DNA of 18,942 nucleotides, taken from Pseudomonadota bacterium. Lineage in GTDB: Bacteria > Pseudomonadota > Gammaproteobacteria > UBA6186 > Azoamicaceae. Where the stretch lies: positions 1 to 18,942 of the forward strand of contig JAJZUR010000011.1 in NCBI GenBank assembly GCA_021848375.1, in the 5' to 3' direction. This document shows, piece by piece, positions 8,312 through 16,121 of this stretch. The stretch's first letter is position 1, and each line of letters begins with the position of its first letter. The notes under the pieces were generated by a model. It did no database searches. It saw only the letters and a list, made by a program, of their open reading frames with translations, and was not told where the DNA came from. The position numbers and the translations under genes were made by a program.

Positions 8312-9778
8312 CTAATTTTCTCCCGTCTGAAAGAGCGGGTCACTGATCAAATCTTGCTCGATTTCTTGCGGCAATCCTTTAATCATTAAGTCATTGGCCA
8401 ACGCACTGATATCACCCGCCCCTTGCATTAACAACATATCGTTTTCTTGCAATACACTCGCTAACACTTGCGGTAGATCTTTTTTATTGGCAACAAAAAT
8501 AGGATCAATCTTCCCGCGCGTTCGAATACTAAAAGCTAAATTACGACCATCTGCTCCCGCAATGGGTTGCTCACCGGCGGAATATACTTCGAGTAAAATT
8601 AACACATCAACGGTCGATAAAACCTCAATAAAATCCTCAAATAATGCTTTGGTTCGGGTATAGCGATGCGGTTGATAAACCATTACCAATTGTTTTTCCG
8701 GCCACCCTTCGCGAATCGCATCAATTACCGCTTGGATCTCACGCGGATGGTGACCATAATCATCGATCATCATGATTTTAGAATTTTTTTGAATTAATTC
8801 ACCCAATACTTGAAAACGCCGGCCGACCCCTTGGAAATTCAACAATCCACGTTGAATAACATCATCATCTAATCCTTCTTCCGTCGCAACCGTAATCGCC
8901 GCCAGTGCATTCAAGACATTATGCCGCCCAGGTAAATTTAAGGTAATCGCGAGCGGCGCATGCCCTGCGCGCAATACTTCAAACTGGGATTGTCCGCGTT
9001 TTTGAGTAAAATTGATTGCTCTGACATCGGCCTTTTCCGAAAAACCATACGTAATTGTCGGTCTTTCAATATCCAATAAAATACTCTCTATTTCGGGATC
9101 ATCAATGCACACTACGGCTAACCCATAAAAAGGCAGTTGATGTAAAAATTGAACATAGGTTTTTTTTAAGAGTGAAAAATCATTCTGATAGGTTTCCAGG
9201 TGATCTTTATCGATATTCGTCACCACAGAAATCATTGGCATCAACCGCAAAAAAGAAGCATCACTTTCATCTGCTTCTGCAACAAAAAAATTCCCACCAC
9301 CAAGCTTTGCGTTGGTACCTAAACTATTTAAACGCCCGCCAATCACAAAAGTTGGATCTAATCCGCCTTCTGCTAATAAACTGGCCACTAAACTGGTCGT
9401 TGTTGTTTTGCCATGCGTTCCAGCAATTGCAATGCCTTGTTTAAAACGCATCAATTCAGCCAACATGGTTGCCCGTTGAACAATCGGGATTCGCCGCTCT
9501 CGAGCAGCTAATAATTCGACATTATCTGGCGCAATCGCACTGGAAACTACGATCACATCACAAGTACCCACATTTTCAGCAGCGTGTTTATCTGAAATTT
9601 TGACGCCTAAAGCAAGCAAATGCTTTACCATTGCACTTTGCGCCGGATCAGATCCCGATACTTCATAGCCTAAATTTAATAAGACTTCCGCAATGCCGCC
9701 CATTCCAACACCGCCGATACCCACCAAATGAACGCGACGAATCCGGCGCATGGTTAATTCAGGATCTTTAAAGTGCAT
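8312..9778 (-). CDS. murC: UDP-N-acetylmuramate--L-alanine ligase MurC
   Basis: MurC adds L-alanine to UDP-MurNAc using ATP, the first amino acid of the peptidoglycan stem peptide. In 488 residues I see the N-terminal Rossmann motif LVGIGGVGMGGIAEVL (about 18-33), the Mur ligase P-loop IAGTHGKTTTT (about 118-128), EADESDASFL, NIDKDHLE, the LPGRHNVLNALAAI motif, DDYGHHPREI, and YQPHRYTRT. All three Mur ligase domains are present and the length is normal (E. coli 491). The ATG at 9776-9778 lies inside the end of murG (11-base overlap) with GGGGAG about 10 bases before it. A second in-frame Met (residue 10, MRRIRRVHL) is a less likely start. murB follows after one base. Confidence 0.98.
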   Translation of the reverse strand: MHFKDPELTMRRIRRVHLVGIGGVGMGGIAEVLLNLGYEVSGSDPAQSAMVKHLLALGVKISDKHAAENVGTCDVIVVSSAIAPDNVELLAARERRIPIVQRATMLAELMRFKQGIAIAGTHGKTTTTSLVASLLAEGGLDPTFVIGGRLNSLGTNAKLGGGNFFVAEADESDASFLRLMPMISVVTNIDKDHLETYQNDFSLLKKTYVQFLHQLPFYGLAVVCIDDPEIESILLDIERPTITYGFSEKADVRAINFTQKRGQSQFEVLRAGHAPLAITLNLPGRHNVLNALAAITVATEEGLDDDVIQRGLLNFQGVGRRFQVLGELIQKNSKIMMIDDYGHHPREIQAVIDAIREGWPEKQLVMVYQPHRYTRTKALFEDFIEVLSTVDVLILLEVYSAGEQPIAGADGRNLAFSIRTRGKIDPIFVANKKDLPQVLASVLQENDMLLMQGAGDISALANDLMIKGLPQEIEQDLISDPLFQTGEN

Positions 9779-10853
9779 GTTTGCTTATCTCCCCACAAAT
9801 TTTTGTCATCTTGGTCACCGCATCGCGCTTTGCTATGGTATATGCCGCTTCTGCCATTTTCACTAACCGTTCTCGATCCGTTAACAATTCCCCTAAAGTA
9901 TCGGCCAATTTATGAGGATTTAGATCGGATTGCGCAATTAAGAGCGCAGCGCCCGCTTTTTCTAAAAACCGTCCGTTGTAGGTTTGATGATCATCGACAG
10001 CAAATGGAAACGGAACTAAAATACTGCCCACACCCGCGGCTGCTAATTCACTGACGGTTAATGCCCCCGCACGACAAAGCACAACATCTGCCCATGCATA
10101 AGCACTTGCCATGTCATTAATAAACGGCTCTACGCGCGCAGCAATGCCCGCGGCTTCATATGCTTTAGCCGTCGCTATTTCTCGGCCTGCCCCTGCTTGA
10201 TGCCAAATTTCGGGGCGCTCGCCTTTGGGTAATTGTTGGATCGCTTCTGGGCAGAGCTCATTCAATGCTAAAGCGCCTTGACTCCCGCCTAAAATCAATA
10301 AACGCACTAATCCGTTTCGATGGTGAAATCTGTCTCTTGGTGGCGGTAAATTTAATAATGCCTCACGAACTGGATTTCCAATGCAAGTTGCCCTACCACC
10401 TTTAAACGCCCCCGGGAAGGCTTCCAGAATCTCTGCAGCCACCAAAGCAAGCCAACGGTTGGTAAACCCCACAATCGCATTTTGTTCATGAATCACCAAA
10501 GGACAGCGCAGCAACCAGGCTGCAAGCCCTCCAGGGCCTGAAATAAAGCCCCCCATTCCGAGCACCACCTGGGGTTTTACTCGATGAATAATGCGAATAG
10601 ACTGCCACAGCGCACGAGTTACCGTAAAAGGCGCCAAACACCACCCCAAGAACCCCCGTCGCCTTAACCCTCTGACGGTAATATAGTGAATCGGAATAGG
10701 GTTTTGGGGCATAATTTTGGCTTCTAATCCTGTGGTTGTCCCTAGCCAATGAACCTCCCATCCATTTTTTTGCATTTGATGCGCAACCGCCAGCGCCGGA
10801 AATACGTGTCCCCCAGTGCCGCCCGCCATGATTAAAATACAGGGTTTCTTCAT
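9768..10853 (-). CDS. murG: Lipid II-forming N-acetylglucosaminyltransferase MurG
   Basis: MurG is the peripheral inner-membrane GT-B enzyme that transfers GlcNAc from UDP-GlcNAc to lipid I to form lipid II. The 361-residue product has MAGGTGGHVFPALAVA (about 9-24), the VLGMGGFISGPGGLAA loop (about 98-113), IHEQNAIVGFTNR (about 121-133), LILGGSQGA (about 186-194), the donor-binding CRAGALTVSELAAAG and PFPFAVDDHQTYN. The start is the ATG at 10851-10853, with only a weak GGATAGG upstream. It overlaps murC by 11 bases. It is the first gene of the murG-to-lpxC run here. ftsW, normally directly upstream, is separated by a gene on the other strand, so this operon needs its own promoter in 10854-11008; I see no convincing minus-strand -35/-10 pair there. 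Confidence 0.98.
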   Translation of the reverse strand: MKKPCILIMAGGTGGHVFPALAVAHQMQKNGWEVHWLGTTTGLEAKIMPQNPIPIHYITVRGLRRRGFLGWCLAPFTVTRALWQSIRIIHRVKPQVVLGMGGFISGPGGLAAWLLRCPLVIHEQNAIVGFTNRWLALVAAEILEAFPGAFKGGRATCIGNPVREALLNLPPPRDRFHHRNGLVRLLILGGSQGALALNELCPEAIQQLPKGERPEIWHQAGAGREIATAKAYEAAGIAARVEPFINDMASAYAWADVVLCRAGALTVSELAAAGVGSILVPFPFAVDDHQTYNGRFLEKAGAALLIAQSDLNPHKLADTLGELLTDRERLVKMAEAAYTIAKRDAVTKMTKICGEISKHAL

Positions 10854-10993
10854 TACCTATCCAAAACTGATTATTACCACAGTCTAATATGAGTTTGTTT
10901 AGACCGCTAGAAACGTGCCAGTTTACCATTCCACTTTAGCTAAGGCGAGGTATCCTTTAGGATCATCCCTGATGTCCTTTTGGAAGTGTTCTT

Positions 10994-10999
10994 TATAAA
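10994..10999 (+). promoter_or_regulatory. Candidate -10 box (TATAAA) next to the start of the 171-residue membrane protein gene
   Basis: TATAAA, continuing as TATAAAAT, ends 9 bases before the ATG at 11009. The usual start distance would put transcription within a few bases of that ATG. The hexamer 17 bases upstream (GATGTC) is a poor -35. There is no Shine-Dalgarno sequence between the box and the ATG. The rest of 10854-11008 holds only a bulged hairpin (10960-10977) followed by TTTT, of unclear function. Confidence 0.3.
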
Positions 11000-11008
11000 A
11001 TATGAATT

Positions 11009-11524
11009 ATGGATCAATTATATTTCGTTATTCATGATATTAAACGGTTACCAGATATTGTTAAAACGCTAACAAAATCTGGAATTGCAGCTAATTCACT
11101 ACAAATATTTGCTGGCAATTCCGATCATCCAGAATTAAATCAATTATTAGAAGGCAGCCTTTTTACCACTTCTGATCTAGCCTATGCGCTTATTCGAGGC
11201 GCCCTCATTGGCGGTATTATGGGTTTAGTGATCGGGGTATTCGTTTTAAAATTTTCCAGGGAATTTGTTGACTTGGAAACTCGGATAGTCTTTGGCCTCG
11301 GTTTATTTGGTATGATATTTGGCGCTTGGGCCAGTTCTTTGATTGGCGTTTCCGTTCCAAACCCTAGCTTAGAAATCTTTGAAGAAGCTTTGGACAGCGG
11401 TGAAGTTATTTTATTTTTGAAGGTTAACCCTTCCAATAAAAACAGAGTTTTAAATCAGCTCAGATTAAATTATCCCGATATTACTGTAAATGAAATAAAC
11501 AATTTAGCATTTTCTCATTCATAA
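11009..11524 (+). CDS. Unrecognised two-helix membrane protein, ferredoxin-like halves around a glycine-rich hairpin
   Basis: I cannot name this 171-residue protein. The N-terminal part (about 3-37) reads as strand-helix-strand (LYFVIHDI, LPDIVKTLTKSGI, SLQIFA). Next come two glycine-rich hydrophobic segments, about 62-80 (LIRGALIGGIMGLVIGVFVL) and 92-113 (RIVFGLGLFGMIFGAWASSLIG), with GxxxG-like spacing. The C-terminal part (about 131-165) again reads strand-helix-strand (GEVILFLKVN, KNRVLNQLRL, ITVNEI). A ferredoxin-like fold split by a membrane hairpin resembles DUF1269/GSP17M-type stress proteins; this is inference from shape, not a family match. It sits alone on the plus strand between murG and ftsW, convergent with ftsW (32 bases between stops). 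It has no signal peptide and no ribosome site. The coding call is supported by its composition and topology. Confidence 0.75.
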   Translation: MDQLYFVIHDIKRLPDIVKTLTKSGIAANSLQIFAGNSDHPELNQLLEGSLFTTSDLAYALIRGALIGGIMGLVIGVFVLKFSREFVDLETRIVFGLGLFGMIFGAWASSLIGVSVPNPSLEIFEEALDSGEVILFLKVNPSNKNRVLNQLRLNYPDITVNEINNLAFSHS

Positions 11525-11539
11525 AAATGAAATGGTGCC

Positions 11540-11554
11540 AGACTCAGAGAGTCT
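11540..11554. terminator. Small hairpin between convergent stops (weak terminator candidate)
   Basis: AGACTC and its complement GAGTCT flank an AGA loop, giving a 6-base stem in the 32 bases between the 171-residue gene and ftsW. No T-tract follows on either strand, so strong intrinsic termination is unlikely. Confidence 0.3.
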
Positions 11555-11556
11555 CA

Positions 11557-12708
11557 TTAGGCCCGAGGATGGGGAAATTTAGGGGAAACTTTAAATTTTA
11601 ATTCAAATTCAATCCGTAATAAGATACCAATGGCAATTAATCCCACAATGAGGCTTGAACCTCCGTAACTCATAAACGGTAAGGTTAAGCCTTTGGTGGG
11701 TAATACACCCACGTTAACGCCAATATTAATGATGGTCTGCAGGCCTATCCACAAACCAATGCCATAGGCTACAAACCCAGCAAATCGATTTCCGTGTACC
11801 ATCGCTTTTTTGCCAAGCAACAGTATGCGCCAAACTAATAAGCCAAATAATAATAAAACCCCTAATGCCCCAATTAATCCCAATTCTTCACCTATAACGG
11901 CATAAATAAAATCAGTATGTGGTTCTGGCAAATATAACAATTTTTGCACACTATTCCCAAGACCAGTGCCAAACCATCCTCCCCGGCCAAAGGCTATCAA
12001 TGATTGGGTTAACTGATAACCGGTGTTAAATTGATCATCCCAAGGATTTAAGAAGGACGTTAAACGCTGCAACCGATACGGAGAAGCAATTGATAATGCC
12101 CCTAACGCGAGCAAAGCTATCGCAAATAACACAACAAAGCGCCGAAAAGGAACACCGCCCAAGAATAACATTCCCATAGCGGTCGAAACTACAACAACCG
12201 TTGCACCAAAATCAGGCTCTAAAATTAATAATAAAGAGACAAAACTTAAAATGATCATCGGTTGAACAAAACCTTTTAGAGAATTTTGCACTTCTCTTTC
12301 ATGTTTTAATAAATAATCAGCCATGTAAGTGATCAAAAACAACTTAGAAAATTCAGAGATTTGGATCGAAATGGGACCTAAAAATAACCAACGAATACTG
12401 CCATTTACTTCACGACTAACACCCGGCACTAACAACACTGCTAATAAGACAATGGTTAATACGAGTAATGCTGTACTCATCCTTCGCCATAGAGAAAGTG
12501 GAATGTAGGTTGATAACATGCCCATCACCAACCCAATCATTACATAAATAACGTGACGAGAAGCAAAATACCATATTGGTTTATGCATAATCTCCGCGAA
12601 AGATAAGGATGCAGAAGTCACCATCACTATCCCCATGCCGATTAACGAAAAAACGGCTAGTAGGAGCCATGCATCGTATAAAGATTTTTTTTTAATCATT
12701 GCGCTCAC
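11557..12708 (-). CDS. ftsW: Septal peptidoglycan polymerase FtsW (SEDS family)
   Basis: FtsW is the SEDS glycosyltransferase that, with FtsI, polymerises lipid II at the septum. The 383 residues hold about ten membrane segments. Family signatures are INGSIRWLF-like VNGSIRWLFLGPISIQISEFSK, LLILEPDFGATVV with the conserved catalytic-region Asp, GYQLTQSLIAFGRGGWFGTGLG, LPEPHTDFIYAVIGEELGL and the terminal NVGVLPTKGLTLPFMSYGGSS. This last motif (NVGVLPTKGLTLPFMSYGGSS) favours FtsW over RodA, as does the dcw context. The start is probably the GTG at 12706-12708, with TAGGAG overlapping the clpB stop 12 bases upstream; an ATG three codons later is possible. It follows clpB by 15 bases, not murD, so transcription probably comes from the clpB side. 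Complete. Confidence 0.95.
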   Translation of the reverse strand: MSAMIKKKSLYDAWLLLAVFSLIGMGIVMVTSASLSFAEIMHKPIWYFASRHVIYVMIGLVMGMLSTYIPLSLWRRMSTALLVLTIVLLAVLLVPGVSREVNGSIRWLFLGPISIQISEFSKLFLITYMADYLLKHEREVQNSLKGFVQPMIILSFVSLLLILEPDFGATVVVVSTAMGMLFLGGVPFRRFVVLFAIALLALGALSIASPYRLQRLTSFLNPWDDQFNTGYQLTQSLIAFGRGGWFGTGLGNSVQKLLYLPEPHTDFIYAVIGEELGLIGALGVLLLFGLLVWRILLLGKKAMVHGNRFAGFVAYGIGLWIGLQTIINIGVNVGVLPTKGLTLPFMSYGGSSLIVGLIAIGILLRIEFELKFKVSPKFPHPRA

Positions 12709-12723
12709 TTGCTTTGACTGCTC

Positions 12724-15303
12724 CTAGGATGTTGTTTTTTTAAAGACAATCTCGCCTTTTTCAACGGTGATTTCAATGGTATCGCCTGGCAAAAATTCTC
12801 CCGTTAATAATGCTTCCGCTAACGGATTTTCTAAATTCTGGCGAATGGCGCGTTTCAAGGGCCTTGCGCCATAGACGGGATCATACCCTACTTCAGCCAA
12901 TTTATCCAAGGCAGCAGGGGTTGCCACCAATTCCAAATTTTGCGTTTTTAATCTTGCTTTTAGATGCTCTAACTGCACATCCGTAATGCGGCGAATTTGT
13001 TCTTTACCGAGAGCTGAGAAGACCACAATTTCATCAATGCGATTGATAAATTCAGGTCTAAAATGTTGCGTCACAACGCCCATGACGGCTGATTTAACTT
13101 CCGCATAATCTACTTGGCCTGCTAAATCCTGAATTAATTGCGAACCTAAATTAGAGGTCATCACAATCACGGTATTTCTAAAATCAACCGTTCGACCATG
13201 ACCATCCGTTAACCGTCCATCATCTAACACTTGTAATAAAATATTAAACACATCAGAGTGCGCCTTTTCAATCTCATCTAATAACACGACACTATAAGGC
13301 TTACGACGTACGGCTTCGGTTAAATATCCGCCTTCCTCATACCCCACATAACCTGGTGGCGCACCAATTAAACGCGCAACGGAGTGTTTTTCCATAAACT
13401 CTGACATATCAATGCGCACCATCGCATCTTCCGTATCAAATAAAAAGGCCGCTAATGCCCGACAAACCTCCGTTTTACCGACCCCCGTTGGGCCTAAAAA
13501 CAAAAAGGAACCGACCGGCCGATTGGGATCCGCAAGCCCTGCTCGCGACCGTCTGACAGCATTCGCAACGGCTTTTAGGGCTTCAGTTTGGCCAATCACC
13601 CGCTCGCCAAGCGCTGCTTCCATTTTAACCAACTTATCTCGTTCACCCTCTAGCATTTTAGAAACCGGGATCCCAGTCCATCTTGCCACTACTTCGGCAA
13701 TTTCTTCATCGGTGACTTTATTACGGAACAATTGAGTATCTTGTTCCAACGCAGAAGCTGCTGTTAAACGCTTTTCCAGCTCCGGAATGCGTCCATATTG
13801 CAATTCAGACATGCGGGCAAAATCCCCCGCTCGATGCGCAGCGCTTAATTCCAACTTCGCTTTTTCCAATTCTTCTTTAATGCGAGTAGTGCCTTCTAAC
13901 GCGGCTTTTTCTCCTTTCCAGATTTCTTCCATTTTCTGATATTCTTTTTCCAGTGTCATAATATTTTCTTCTAGTTTTTCTAAGCGTTTTTTTGATGCTT
14001 CATCCGTTTCTTGCTTCAAAGCTTCACGTTCAATTTTATATTGGATCAAACGCCGTTCTAATTTATCCATTTCAACCGGCTTAGAATCTATTTCCATGCG
14101 AATACTGCTCGCCGCTTCATCGATGAGATCAATGGCTTTGTCTGGTAATTGCCGATCGCTGATATAGCGATGTGATAATGTCGCTGCAGCGACAATGGCG
14201 GGATCAGTAATTTCCACGCCATGATGCAATTCATAGCGTTCTTTAAGCCCCCGTAAAATCGCAATGGTATCAGGCACTGATGGCTCATCCACCAAAATCT
14301 TTTGAAAACGGCGCTCCAATGCAGCGTCTTTTTCGATATATTGACGATATTCATCTAACGTTGTTGCACCAATGCAATGCAATTCGCCCCGCGCTAAGGC
14401 AGGTTTTAACATATTGCTCGCGTCCATTGCGCCTTCCGTCTTTCCTGCACCAACCACCGTATGTAATTCATCAATAAAGAGGATCACTTCGCCTTCTTGT
14501 TTCGCTAAGTCCTGTAAAACTGCCTTTAAACGCTCTTCAAAATCGCCTCTGTATTTAGCGCCGGCAATTAATGCACCCATGTCTAACGACAATACGCGTT
14601 TATGTTTTAGTCCCTCAGGCACTTCCCCATTGATGATGCGTTGCGCGAGTCCTTCCACAATGGCGGTTTTCCCAACGCCGGGCTCACCAATCAAAACTGG
14701 ATTATTTTTGGTGCGCCGTTGTAACACTTGAATGGTTCTGCGAATTTCATCATCGCGCCCAATCACTGGATCGAGTTTTCCTTTTTCCGCGCGTTCCGTA
14801 ATGTCGATGGTATATTTTTTTAAAGCTTTACGATGCTCTTCCGCATTTGGATTATCAACCGCTTCCCCGCCCCGTAAATCTTGAATGGCTTTGTCGAGAT
14901 TGGTTTTGTTCAAACCGGATTTTTGTAATATTCTGCCCAGCGCTTCTTTATCTTCCAACGCCGCTAACAAAAATAATTCACTGGAAATAAACGTATCTTT
15001 ACGCTGCTGCGTATATTTATCCGCACGATTTAAAATTCGCTCTAAACTATCTGACGCACGTAAATTAACATCGCCTCCTACAATTTGTGGCAAATCATGA
15101 ATGGCTTTATCCAATTCACTCAACATGCCTTTACTATCGATCCCCATGGTTGCCAATAAAGTTCGAATAGAACCGCCTTCTTGCTCGAGGAGTGCCTTCA
15201 TCACATGGATAGGCTCAACCGCAGGATTATCTCTGCCTGCAGCGATGGATTGCGCTTCACCCAGCGCAGATTGGAACGAATGGGTTAATTTATTTAAGCT
15301 CAT
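12724..15303 (-). CDS. clpB: Protein disaggregase ClpB (Hsp100)
   Basis: ClpB is a hexameric AAA+ chaperone that, with DnaK, extracts proteins from aggregates. The 859-residue product (E. coli 857) has the N-terminal Clp repeat domain (about 1-145), AAA-1 with Walker A GEPGVGKT (about 206-213) and VILFIDELHTVVGAG, and the KYRGDFEERLK pore region. The coiled-coil M domain (about 400-525, rich in Glu/Lys) distinguishes it from ClpA and ClpC. AAA-2 has GPTGVGKTEVCRALAAFLF, VVLLDEIEKAH, the GYVGYEEGG pore loop and GARPLKRAI sensor-2. There is no ClpP-binding IGF-type loop visible. The ATG at 15301-15303 has AAAGGA about 10 bases before it. It follows pgeF by 71 bases, a pairing also known in E. 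coli, and precedes ftsW by 15. Confidence 0.98.
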   Translation of the reverse strand: MSLNKLTHSFQSALGEAQSIAAGRDNPAVEPIHVMKALLEQEGGSIRTLLATMGIDSKGMLSELDKAIHDLPQIVGGDVNLRASDSLERILNRADKYTQQRKDTFISSELFLLAALEDKEALGRILQKSGLNKTNLDKAIQDLRGGEAVDNPNAEEHRKALKKYTIDITERAEKGKLDPVIGRDDEIRRTIQVLQRRTKNNPVLIGEPGVGKTAIVEGLAQRIINGEVPEGLKHKRVLSLDMGALIAGAKYRGDFEERLKAVLQDLAKQEGEVILFIDELHTVVGAGKTEGAMDASNMLKPALARGELHCIGATTLDEYRQYIEKDAALERRFQKILVDEPSVPDTIAILRGLKERYELHHGVEITDPAIVAAATLSHRYISDRQLPDKAIDLIDEAASSIRMEIDSKPVEMDKLERRLIQYKIEREALKQETDEASKKRLEKLEENIMTLEKEYQKMEEIWKGEKAALEGTTRIKEELEKAKLELSAAHRAGDFARMSELQYGRIPELEKRLTAASALEQDTQLFRNKVTDEEIAEVVARWTGIPVSKMLEGERDKLVKMEAALGERVIGQTEALKAVANAVRRSRAGLADPNRPVGSFLFLGPTGVGKTEVCRALAAFLFDTEDAMVRIDMSEFMEKHSVARLIGAPPGYVGYEEGGYLTEAVRRKPYSVVLLDEIEKAHSDVFNILLQVLDDGRLTDGHGRTVDFRNTVIVMTSNLGSQLIQDLAGQVDYAEVKSAVMGVVTQHFRPEFINRIDEIVVFSALGKEQIRRITDVQLEHLKARLKTQNLELVATPAALDKLAEVGYDPVYGARPLKRAIRQNLENPLAEALLTGEFLPGDTIEITVEKGEIVFKKTTS

Positions 15304-15349
15304 GATCTTTACATCCTTTCTGTACCCTAATATGGGGTCATTATTTCTT

Positions 15350-15379
15350 TAGGTAGGGCTTTTTAATCCAAAATTCAAG
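15350..15379 (-). promoter_or_regulatory. Candidate sigma-32 promoter of clpB overlapping the pgeF stop codon
   Basis: On the minus strand CCCCCTTGAA (15374-15383) matches the heat-shock -35 consensus including its upstream C-run. After 15 bases comes CCCTACCTA (15350-15358), a degenerate CCCCATTTA -10. The -35 contains the pgeF stop codon TGA (15375-15377). A better -10-like block CCCCATATTA lies at 15328-15337, but it is about 36 bases from CTTGAA, too far to pair with it. Sigma-32 control of clpB is known in relatives; the assignment here is by motif. Confidence 0.55.
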
Positions 15380-16121
15380 GGGGCGTCATCCAAATCAATG
15401 TCGCTTGCCGACCCGTGATACCAGACCTACGAAAAGAATAGAATCGTTCAGACTCCTGATAAGTGCAATATTCACCCCCATAGATTGCGCTCATTCCTAA
15501 GCGGTTTAACCTCTGTCTCGCTAATTCGTAAAGATTAGCATACCAAACGCCCGGTTTTTTTGCCGGTTGAAAAGTCGTCTCTGTCACATCCCCTTTAAAC
15601 GCCAATAACACATTTTCTTTCACCTCAAATGCGCGAGATCCTATTGCTGGCCCCAGCCATGCAAGCAACGTATTAGGAATACAAGCTATTTTTTTCAAGG
15701 TTTCTTCGATAATGCCTCCTGCTAATCCACGCCATCCCGCATGAATAGCACTCACCACTGTTCCTGTTTTATTACAGATAATAATCGGAAGACAATCCGC
15801 ACTCATGACTGCGCAAATACGATTGGGATGAAAGGTGAAAGACGCATCCGCTTCAACGGGAGACAAATCAAACGCTGGCACTTCAACTGCAATGGTACTG
15901 TGAATTTGTTTTAACCAAAACGGGGGAGCTGGCAACTTTGCAGTGGTTTTTAATAATTCACGATTTGCCAAAACCTTTTCTGCATCATCCTCCACATGTA
16001 GAGCGAGATTAAATGAATCGTAAGGGCTTTGACTATAGCCGCCGGTTCGCACCGTCGAAAGCGCTTTGACATTCGACGGCGCTGGCCATTCTGGGATTAT
16101 CCAATTACAGTTGTTCGGCAT
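15375..16121 (-). CDS. pgeF: Polyphenol oxidase family protein PgeF (YfiH), peptidoglycan-editing
   Basis: PgeF/YfiH proteins have a multicopper-polyphenol-oxidase (laccase-like) fold; in E. coli the protein removes misincorporated L-serine from UDP-MurNAc precursors. The 248-residue product has the motifs LKQIHS, SADCLPIIICN and AIHAGWRGLAGGI, giving the metal-site His74, Cys110 and His127, against H71, C107 and H124 in E. coli; TRTGG-like VRTGGYSQSPYDSFNLALHV is also typical. I choose the ATG at 16119-16121 because homologues begin a few residues before the IxPxW motif (here IIPEWP). A GTG at 16143-16145 would add eight residues. The start lies inside the end of prx (17-base overlap) without a visible ribosome site, so it probably depends on translation of prx. 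clpB follows after 71 bases. Confidence 0.92.
   Translation of the reverse strand: MPNNCNWIIPEWPAPSNVKALSTVRTGGYSQSPYDSFNLALHVEDDAEKVLANRELLKTTAKLPAPPFWLKQIHSTIAVEVPAFDLSPVEADASFTFHPNRICAVMSADCLPIIICNKTGTVVSAIHAGWRGLAGGIIEETLKKIACIPNTLLAWLGPAIGSRAFEVKENVLLAFKGDVTETTFQPAKKPGVWYANLYELARQRLNRLGMSAIYGGEYCTYQESERFYSFRRSGITGRQATLIWMTPP

Noticed and set aside
9055..9444. 129-residue plus-strand frame inside murC
   Set aside because: His/Gln/Leu-rich antisense shadow of a fully conserved MurC; no start signal.
10486..10929. 147-residue open frame on the minus strand overlapping the start of murG
   Set aside because: It is an alternative frame of murG with low-complexity Gly/Ser composition and no ribosome site; MurG motifs are intact in the true frame.
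10960..10981. Hairpin with bulged T followed by TTTT upstream of the 171-residue gene, as a terminator
   Set aside because: No plus-strand gene lies upstream that would need terminating, and the stem is short and bulged; probably incidental.
15328..15379. CTTGAA paired with CCCCATATTA as one clpB sigma-32 promoter
   Set aside because: The two blocks are about 36 bases apart, far beyond the 13-15 bases of working sigma-32 promoters.
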